A stretch of 64,000 nucleotides of DNA, taken from assembly GCF_029870285.1 (NCBI RefSeq), contig NZ_JACSYA010000019.1, forward strand, positions 62,001-126,000. Reading direction: 5' to 3'. The notes beneath the pieces were generated by a model. That model was not told the origin of the DNA, did no database searches, and saw nothing but the letters and a program-made list of their open reading frames with translations. Numbering within the stretch: the stretch's first letter is position 1; each line of letters starts with the position of its first letter. Position numbers and translations under genes: made by a program. Source of the stretch: Delftia sp. PS-11 (lineage in GTDB: Bacteria > Pseudomonadota > Gammaproteobacteria > Burkholderiales > Burkholderiaceae_C). This document shows, piece by piece, positions 59,973 to 64,000 of this stretch.

Positions 59973-60574
59973 GCCTCAGCCTCTCCTGGCGTACAGCCTG
60001 CTGACGCGCATTGCCCGCAGCCGTCGGAGCGGTGGATACGCATGATGCGCAGCGCATCGGGCTGCTCCACCAGCACGCAGGTCTTGCCTGTGCGTTTGCA
60101 GAGGTCCTGCACCCGCCAGTACTGGCCATGGCTCAGGCAGCCGGTCTGGCAGATCACCAGATCAGCCTCGCGCAGGCTGGCCTCGATATCCTCCCCTGCG
60201 CCAACGGTCTCGAACGGCATGCCAGGATCGCGCTGCATGCGCCTGGCCTCCTCGCTCTGCCAGAGCGCGCGCTCGCGCAGGAGATCCTGCACTCGCACCA
60301 GCAGCGTCTCCACCCGCCGCGCCAGCGTGGCTCGCCTGGACAGGCCGGGTATCGCCCTGTCCAGTGCCTCCCGGTCCTGCCGGGCCCACATGAGCAGGGT
60401 GTCCCTGGCGATCAGGGCCGCCTGCTGGCGCATGGCCTGCGCCTGCAGGCGCTCTATCTCCCGCGCCTGCCGCCGCAGCAGCTCGTCGCTGCGATTCTGG
60501 GCGTGGCCGTAGCCACGCAAAAGGGCCTGGTGCTCCATCGTCAATTGCTGAATGTCATCCAAGGTGTACAACAT
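59969..60574 (-). CDS. DUF2325 domain protein
   Basis: A 201-aa protein: MLYTLDDIQQLTMEHQALL, an Arg/Gln-rich coiled coil (about residues 30-115), and a C-terminal DUF2325 segment ADLVICQTGCLSHGQYWRV ... GKTCVLVEQP, with a Cys-rich tail (DGCGQCASAGC). The conserved Cys and Ser-His of DUF2325 suggest metal or redox sensing, but no function is established. It precedes and overlaps fur, so both are probably transcribed from the Fur-box promoter. Confidence 0.85.
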   Translation of the reverse strand: MLYTLDDIQQLTMEHQALLRGYGHAQNRSDELLRRQAREIERLQAQAMRQQAALIARDTLLMWARQDREALDRAIPGLSRRATLARRVETLLVRVQDLLRERALWQSEEARRMQRDPGMPFETVGAGEDIEASLREADLVICQTGCLSHGQYWRVQDLCKRTGKTCVLVEQPDALRIMRIHRSDGCGQCASAGCTPGEAEA

Positions 60575-60720
60575 GGCCTTCCCCGGCTGGCTGAACAATG
60601 GGCGTCACGCCATCCATCCTGTCCGAAGCGGGATGCAGGCCTTGCCCATGGCAAGTCTGCTGCGGGCTTTTCGAGCCGGTGTGCCTGATGCCTTCGAACC
60701 CGCAGCAATCAAAAAATACG

Positions 60721-60733
60721 AATGATTCTCATT
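60721..60733. promoter_or_regulatory. Putative Fur box upstream of DUF2325-fur
   Basis: AATGATTCTCATT is a perfect 5-bp palindrome around TTC and reads AATGAGAATCATT on the minus strand, matching the core of the Fur operator. It lies 147 bp upstream of the DUF2325 start, consistent with iron-dependent autoregulation of the pair. Confidence 0.7.
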
Positions 60734-60811
60734 TTGACACACAACAAGCCGACAAAACTACTGAGGGTTTGACCTGTAGGCCCCAAAAGCAGGGCAACCA
60801 GCGCGGCCCTG

Positions 60812-61729
60812 CTACAGACTTGCCAGTGGCAGCAGTGCGCGGCGGCTCTCGAAATGCCGGCGCTGGCCCGTCAGCGGATCGTCGAAAGCCAGGGCACGCG
60901 CCAGCAGCTGCAGCGGCCGCGAGTAGTCGCCTTCGGGCATGTCATGCACCTCGGGGTAGAAGCCATCGCCCCACAGCGGCAGGCCCAGGGCCGCCATGTG
61001 CACGCGCAACTGGTGGCGTTTTCCGCTTTCGGGCTCCAACCGGTAGCGCGCCCAGCAGCCATGGCGCTCCAGCACCTGCATGCGGGTGCGGGTGTTGGGC
61101 GTGCCGGGCACTTCGTGCATGCGAAAGAAGTGGCCGCTTTCCTCCATGCGGCTTTCGTGCACGCGGGGGAAAGACACCTCCTCGCGCCAGGGTGCCACCG
61201 CCTCATAGGTCTTGTCGATGGCCCGGTCGCGAAACAGCGCCTGATAGATGCCGCGCGTGGCGCGCTGCACCGAAAAGACCACCAGCCCCGCCGTATCGCG
61301 GTCGATACGGTGGATGGGCGACAGCTCATCGAGCCCGAACTTGCGCTTGAGGCGCACCAGCAGAGTCTGCTGCAGGTACTTGCCCGCAGGCACCACGGGC
61401 AGGAAATGCGGCTTGTCGGCCACCAGCAGATGGGCATCGCGGTGGATGACCTCGGCCTCGAAGGGAATGCACGGCTCGGCCGGCAGCTCGCGGTAGTAGT
61501 AATAGCGCAGGCCAGACACGAAGGCCGTTTGCGCCTGCGCGGCACGCCCGTGCTCGTCCACCACTTCACCCTGCTGCATGCGCCGCAGCCAGTCGCCGCG
61601 TGAGACGGCAGGCAGCCGCGCAGCCAGAAAATCGATCAGCAGGCCGCCGCCCTGGCTGGGCAACACCACGCAACTGGGACTGACGCCGTCGCGGATGGGC
61701 AGGACCTTGGGGTCATGGGGGTTGTGCAT
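60812..61729 (-). CDS. RluA-family pseudouridine synthase
   Basis: RNA pseudouridine synthase, 305 aa. The catalytic aspartate lies in HRIDRDTAGLVVF (near residue 144), with the RluA-family FYPEVHDMPEGD and KRHQLRVHMA segments downstream. The N-terminal part (SCVVLPSQ...LIDFLAARLPAVSRGDWLRRM) resembles an S4-like leader. The target base in rRNA or tRNA cannot be told from sequence. The gene stands alone, 237 bp from the DUF2325 gene. Confidence 0.9.
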   Translation of the reverse strand: MHNPHDPKVLPIRDGVSPSCVVLPSQGGGLLIDFLAARLPAVSRGDWLRRMQQGEVVDEHGRAAQAQTAFVSGLRYYYYRELPAEPCIPFEAEVIHRDAHLLVADKPHFLPVVPAGKYLQQTLLVRLKRKFGLDELSPIHRIDRDTAGLVVFSVQRATRGIYQALFRDRAIDKTYEAVAPWREEVSFPRVHESRMEESGHFFRMHEVPGTPNTRTRMQVLERHGCWARYRLEPESGKRHQLRVHMAALGLPLWGDGFYPEVHDMPEGDYSRPLQLLARALAFDDPLTGQRRHFESRRALLPLASL

Positions 61730-61741
61730 GGGGCGGCCATT

Positions 61742-62449
61742 CTAGCCAGCCATGCCATCGGCTGCGATCAGCACACCGGCCGAAATGATGTACTGCGCCG
61801 CGCTTTCGATGTCGCCGCGCAGCGCGGCATGGGCGGCTGCGCCATCACGGCGCTGCAGCGCATCGACCAGATGGGCATGGTGCCCCACAGCCACCTGCTC
61901 GCGCACGCGGCGCGAGCCCGAGCGCAGGTCGTGGTTGAGGATGGGGCCGATGCGCAGCCACAGCGCCTCGATCATCTGCACCAGCATGGGCATGCCAGCC
62001 GCACCGTAAATGGCGAAATGCAGGCCTTTGTTGAAGGCAATCAGCCGTGCGCCATCAGGCTCGGCCTGTGCCATCTCGCTGGCGAAGCGGTCCCGCCAGA
62101 CCACGATCTGCTGCAACTCGTCCTCGCGCAGGCGCTGTGCTGCCTGGCTTGCTGCCAGGCCCTCCAGATGGGTGCGGATGGTAGTGATTTCGCGGAACGC
62201 GCTGACCGTCATCAGGGGCACGCGCAGCGCGCGGCTGGGCGTCAGCTCCAGCGCCTGCTCGGCCACGAGCCGGTGAACCGCCTCGCGCACAGGCATGACG
62301 CTGACGCCCAGGGCGCTGGCCGTGGTGCGCAGCGAGATCTGCTCGCCTGGAAACATCTGGCCCGTGATCAGCAGCTCGCGCAACTGCGCGTAGACATCGC
62401 TGCTGAGGGTCTGGCGCTTGAGTGGGGTGACAAGTTCTGTGAGGGCCAT
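61742..62449 (-). CDS. GntR-family transcriptional regulator (FadR/FCD type)
   Basis: A 235-aa repressor: N-terminal winged helix (SSDVYAQLRELLITGQMFPGEQISL, ... LGVSVMPVREAVHRLVAEQALEL) and a C-terminal all-helical FCD domain (about residues 80-225) with FNKGLHFAIYGAA and HAHLVDALQRRD supplying metal/ligand residues. The start MALTELVTPL was chosen over an ATG 16 codons earlier. It is divergent from the SDR-BKACE genes, which it probably regulates through the palindromes between them. Confidence 0.92.
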   Translation of the reverse strand: MALTELVTPLKRQTLSSDVYAQLRELLITGQMFPGEQISLRTTASALGVSVMPVREAVHRLVAEQALELTPSRALRVPLMTVSAFREITTIRTHLEGLAASQAAQRLREDELQQIVVWRDRFASEMAQAEPDGARLIAFNKGLHFAIYGAAGMPMLVQMIEALWLRIGPILNHDLRSGSRRVREQVAVGHHAHLVDALQRRDGAAAHAALRGDIESAAQYIISAGVLIAADGMAG

Positions 62450-62492
62450 GCAGCCATCGTAGCGCATAGGCATGTCTGACAGGGTATTTACC

Positions 62493-62512
62493 ATCACATA
62501 TCTGTGATCACA
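62493..62512. promoter_or_regulatory. Putative GntR operator between the regulator and SDR genes
   Basis: Two overlapping palindromes: ATCACA-TATC-TGTGAT (62493-62508) and TGTGATCACA (62503-62512), in the 111-bp gap between the divergent genes. FCD-type GntR proteins bind such short T-G/A-C inverted repeats. A SOX/CRP-like reading (TGTGA-N-TCACA) is also possible. Confidence 0.6.
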
Positions 62513-62560
62513 TATAAATAATCAAAAACTATCAAACCACGAAATACCAAGGAATCATCT

Positions 62561-63343
62561 ATGTTGGAAAGCCGTTTTCTGGCAGGCCGGCGTGTTTTGG
62601 TGACCGCAGGCGCATCGGGCATCGGCCTCGAAATCACGCGCGCTTTTGTCGAGGCCGGGGCCCTGGCCATGGTCTGCGACGCCGATAGTGCCGGCCTGGC
62701 CCGGCTGGAACAGGCGCTGCCGGGCGTGCATGGCTGCCTGGCCGATGTGTCGGACGAGGCCCAGGTCGCGCACTTGTTCGCAGAGGCGGACCGCTCGCTG
62801 GGCGGACTCGACATTCTGGTGAACAACGCCGGCATCGCCGGACCGACAGGCGCCGTCGAAACACTGGCACTGGCCGACTGGGAGCGCACGCTGTCGGTCA
62901 ACCTCACCGGCCAGTTCCTGTGCGCCCGCCTGGCCGTGCCACGGCTGCGCCAGGGGCGCTGCCCCGCCATCATCAACATGTCCTCGGCGGCCGGCCATCT
63001 GGGCATGCCGGGCCGGGCGGCCTATTCGGCATCCAAGTGGGCCGTGATCGGCTTGACCAAGTCGCTGGCCCTGGAGCTGGGGCACGAAGGCATCCGCGTC
63101 AACGCCATCCTGCCCGGCGCGGTGGACGGCCCCCGCATACAGGCCGTCATCGCCGCCAAGGCGCAGGCCCTGGGCCAGCCGGTGCAGGAGGTCGCGCGCA
63201 GCTACACGCGCCAGGCCGCGCTGGGGCGCATGGCCACGGCGCGCGACATCGCCCATATGGCGGTGTTCGCCGCCAGCGATCTGGCTGCCCATGTCACGGG
63301 CCAGGCGCTGGCGGTCGACGGCCTGACCCAGGCCCTGAGCTGA
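62561..63343 (+). CDS. SDR-family NAD(P)-dependent oxidoreductase
   Basis: A 260-aa short-chain dehydrogenase. The cofactor motif is TAGASGIGLE (Ala-Gly where the family often has Gly-Gly/Gly-X), then NNAGIAG, the catalytic Ser in NMSSAAG, the YSASK motif (Tyr-x3-Lys) and the NAILPGAVDGPR segment. The family oxidises secondary alcohols to ketones. Next to a BKACE enzyme it is likely part of a hydroxy-acid or amino-acid catabolic pathway. It is the first gene of the unit divergent from the GntR gene. Confidence 0.92.
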   Translation: MLESRFLAGRRVLVTAGASGIGLEITRAFVEAGALAMVCDADSAGLARLEQALPGVHGCLADVSDEAQVAHLFAEADRSLGGLDILVNNAGIAGPTGAVETLALADWERTLSVNLTGQFLCARLAVPRLRQGRCPAIINMSSAAGHLGMPGRAAYSASKWAVIGLTKSLALELGHEGIRVNAILPGAVDGPRIQAVIAAKAQALGQPVQEVARSYTRQAALGRMATARDIAHMAVFAASDLAAHVTGQALAVDGLTQALS

Positions 63344-63390
63344 CAGCGCACGCCCTCCCCCATCCCGCGACCGCCTTTCGGAGCAGACCC

Positions 63391-64000
63391 ATGGCCCACC
63401 GCCCGCTTGCCATCATCACCTGCGCGCCCACCGGCGCTATCCACACGCCCAGCATGTCGCCGCACCTACCCGTGACTGCCGACGAGATTGCCCGCGCCAG
63501 CATTGAGGCGGCCGAGGCCGGCGCCGCCATCGTGCATCTGCATGCGCGCGACCCCAGGGACGGCCGCCCCTCGCAGGATCCGGCGCTGTTCAGGCCCTTC
63601 CTGGCGCAGATACGTGGGGCCACGGATGCCATCATCAACATCACCACGGGCGGCAGTCCGCACATGTCCGTGCAGGAGCGCCTGCAGCCTGTGGCGGTCT
63701 TCCAGCCCGAGCTGGCATCGCTGAACATGGGCTCCATGAACTTCGGGCTGTTTCCCATGCTGGAGCGGTTCAGGCAATTCGCGCATGGCTGGGAGCGCGA
63801 GCACCTGGAAAACAGCCGCAATCTGGTGTTCAAGAACACCTATGCCGACATAGAAAGCATCCTGCGCCAGGGCCAGGCCCAGGGCACGCGCTTCGAGTTC
63901 GAGTGCTATGACATCGGCCATCTGTACAACCTGGCCCATTTCGTGGACCGGGGGCTGGTGCAGGGCACGGTGTTCGTGCAGTCGGTGTTCGGCATTCTGG
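63391..64000 (+). CDS. Beta-keto acid cleavage enzyme (BKACE/DUF849), N-terminal part
   Basis: Begins MAHRPLAIITCAPTGAIHTP at 63391 and runs open to the right edge, so it is truncated by the window. Visible motifs are PTGAIHTPSMSPHLPVTADEIA, the metal-binding VHLHARDPRDGRP, INITTGGSPHMSVQERL and FEFECYDIGHLYNL. These are typical of BKACE enzymes, which condense beta-keto acids with acetyl-CoA (as in 3-keto-5-aminohexanoate cleavage). It lies 47 bp after the SDR gene in the same orientation, so a common transcript is likely. Confidence 0.9.
   Translation, partial: MAHRPLAIITCAPTGAIHTPSMSPHLPVTADEIARASIEAAEAGAAIVHLHARDPRDGRPSQDPALFRPFLAQIRGATDAIINITTGGSPHMSVQERLQPVAVFQPELASLNMGSMNFGLFPMLERFRQFAHGWEREHLENSRNLVFKNTYADIESILRQGQAQGTRFEFECYDIGHLYNLAHFVDRGLVQGTVFVQSVFGIL

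Overview
The window is high-GC chromosomal DNA with gene order and protein sequences typical of the Comamonadaceae (Betaproteobacteria, Burkholderiales; Comamonas or Delftia-like). This placement is an inference from overall protein character, the betaproteobacterial-type clpS-clpA and odhA-odhB-lpdA sets, and intergenic palindromes of a kind I associate with this family. I see no phage genes, transposase, CRISPR array or rRNA. Mobile DNA is limited to two copies of a 152-bp non-coding, MITE-like element, plus other short intergenic repeats.

Layout. At 0-19.8 kb lies housekeeping DNA: the cardiolipin synthase start, clpS-clpA, dnaE, bamD, a DinG/YoaA-type helicase, a PP2C phosphatase, zapE, the 2-oxoglutarate dehydrogenase genes (odhA-odhB-lpdA) and an AI-2E-type permease. 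At 20.1-33.7 kb lies a nearly self-contained selenocysteine/formate module. It holds fdnG (a selenoprotein with an in-frame TGA at 20709-20711 followed by a SECIS hairpin), fdnH, fdnI, fdhE, selA, selB, tRNA-Sec (selC, 29657-29752) and selD. Between selC and selD sit a chemoreceptor and a stand-alone periplasmic Cache protein. This whole insert, selC included, is bracketed by the two direct copies of the MITE-like element.

At 33.7-39.2 kb are an Lrp/AsnC regulator, two more chemoreceptors, a 58-aa unknown protein and an H-NS-family protein. At 39.4-43.6 kb are a DUF779 protein and an aldehyde dehydrogenase, divergent from an AcoR-type sigma-54 activator. At 44.4-57.3 kb is a tightly overlapping seven-gene minus-strand operon: two DUF4132 paralogues, a MoxR-type AAA+ ATPase, a DUF5682 protein, a VWA (CoxE-like) protein, a double-SWIM zinc-finger protein and a 95-aa protein. 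It has the composition of the poorly understood E. coli yehI/yehL/yehM/yehP/yehQ group, with the DUF4132 component duplicated. I consider it the least understood and potentially most interesting system here. At 57.8-64 kb are azurin (with an FNR/ANR-type site upstream), small envelope proteins, a DUF2325-fur operon under a putative Fur box, an RluA-type pseudouridine synthase, and a GntR regulator divergent from an SDR and a BKACE (DUF849) enzyme that runs off the right edge.

How the genes fit together. SelD makes selenophosphate, SelA converts seryl-tRNA-Sec, SelB delivers it at the SECIS-marked UGA of fdnG, and FdhE matures the FdnGHI enzyme that feeds formate electrons to quinone. Azurin under a probable oxygen-responsive site and the formate dehydrogenase both point to respiratory flexibility. 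Three chemoreceptors near this module suggest redox or energy taxis, but their ligands cannot be read from sequence.
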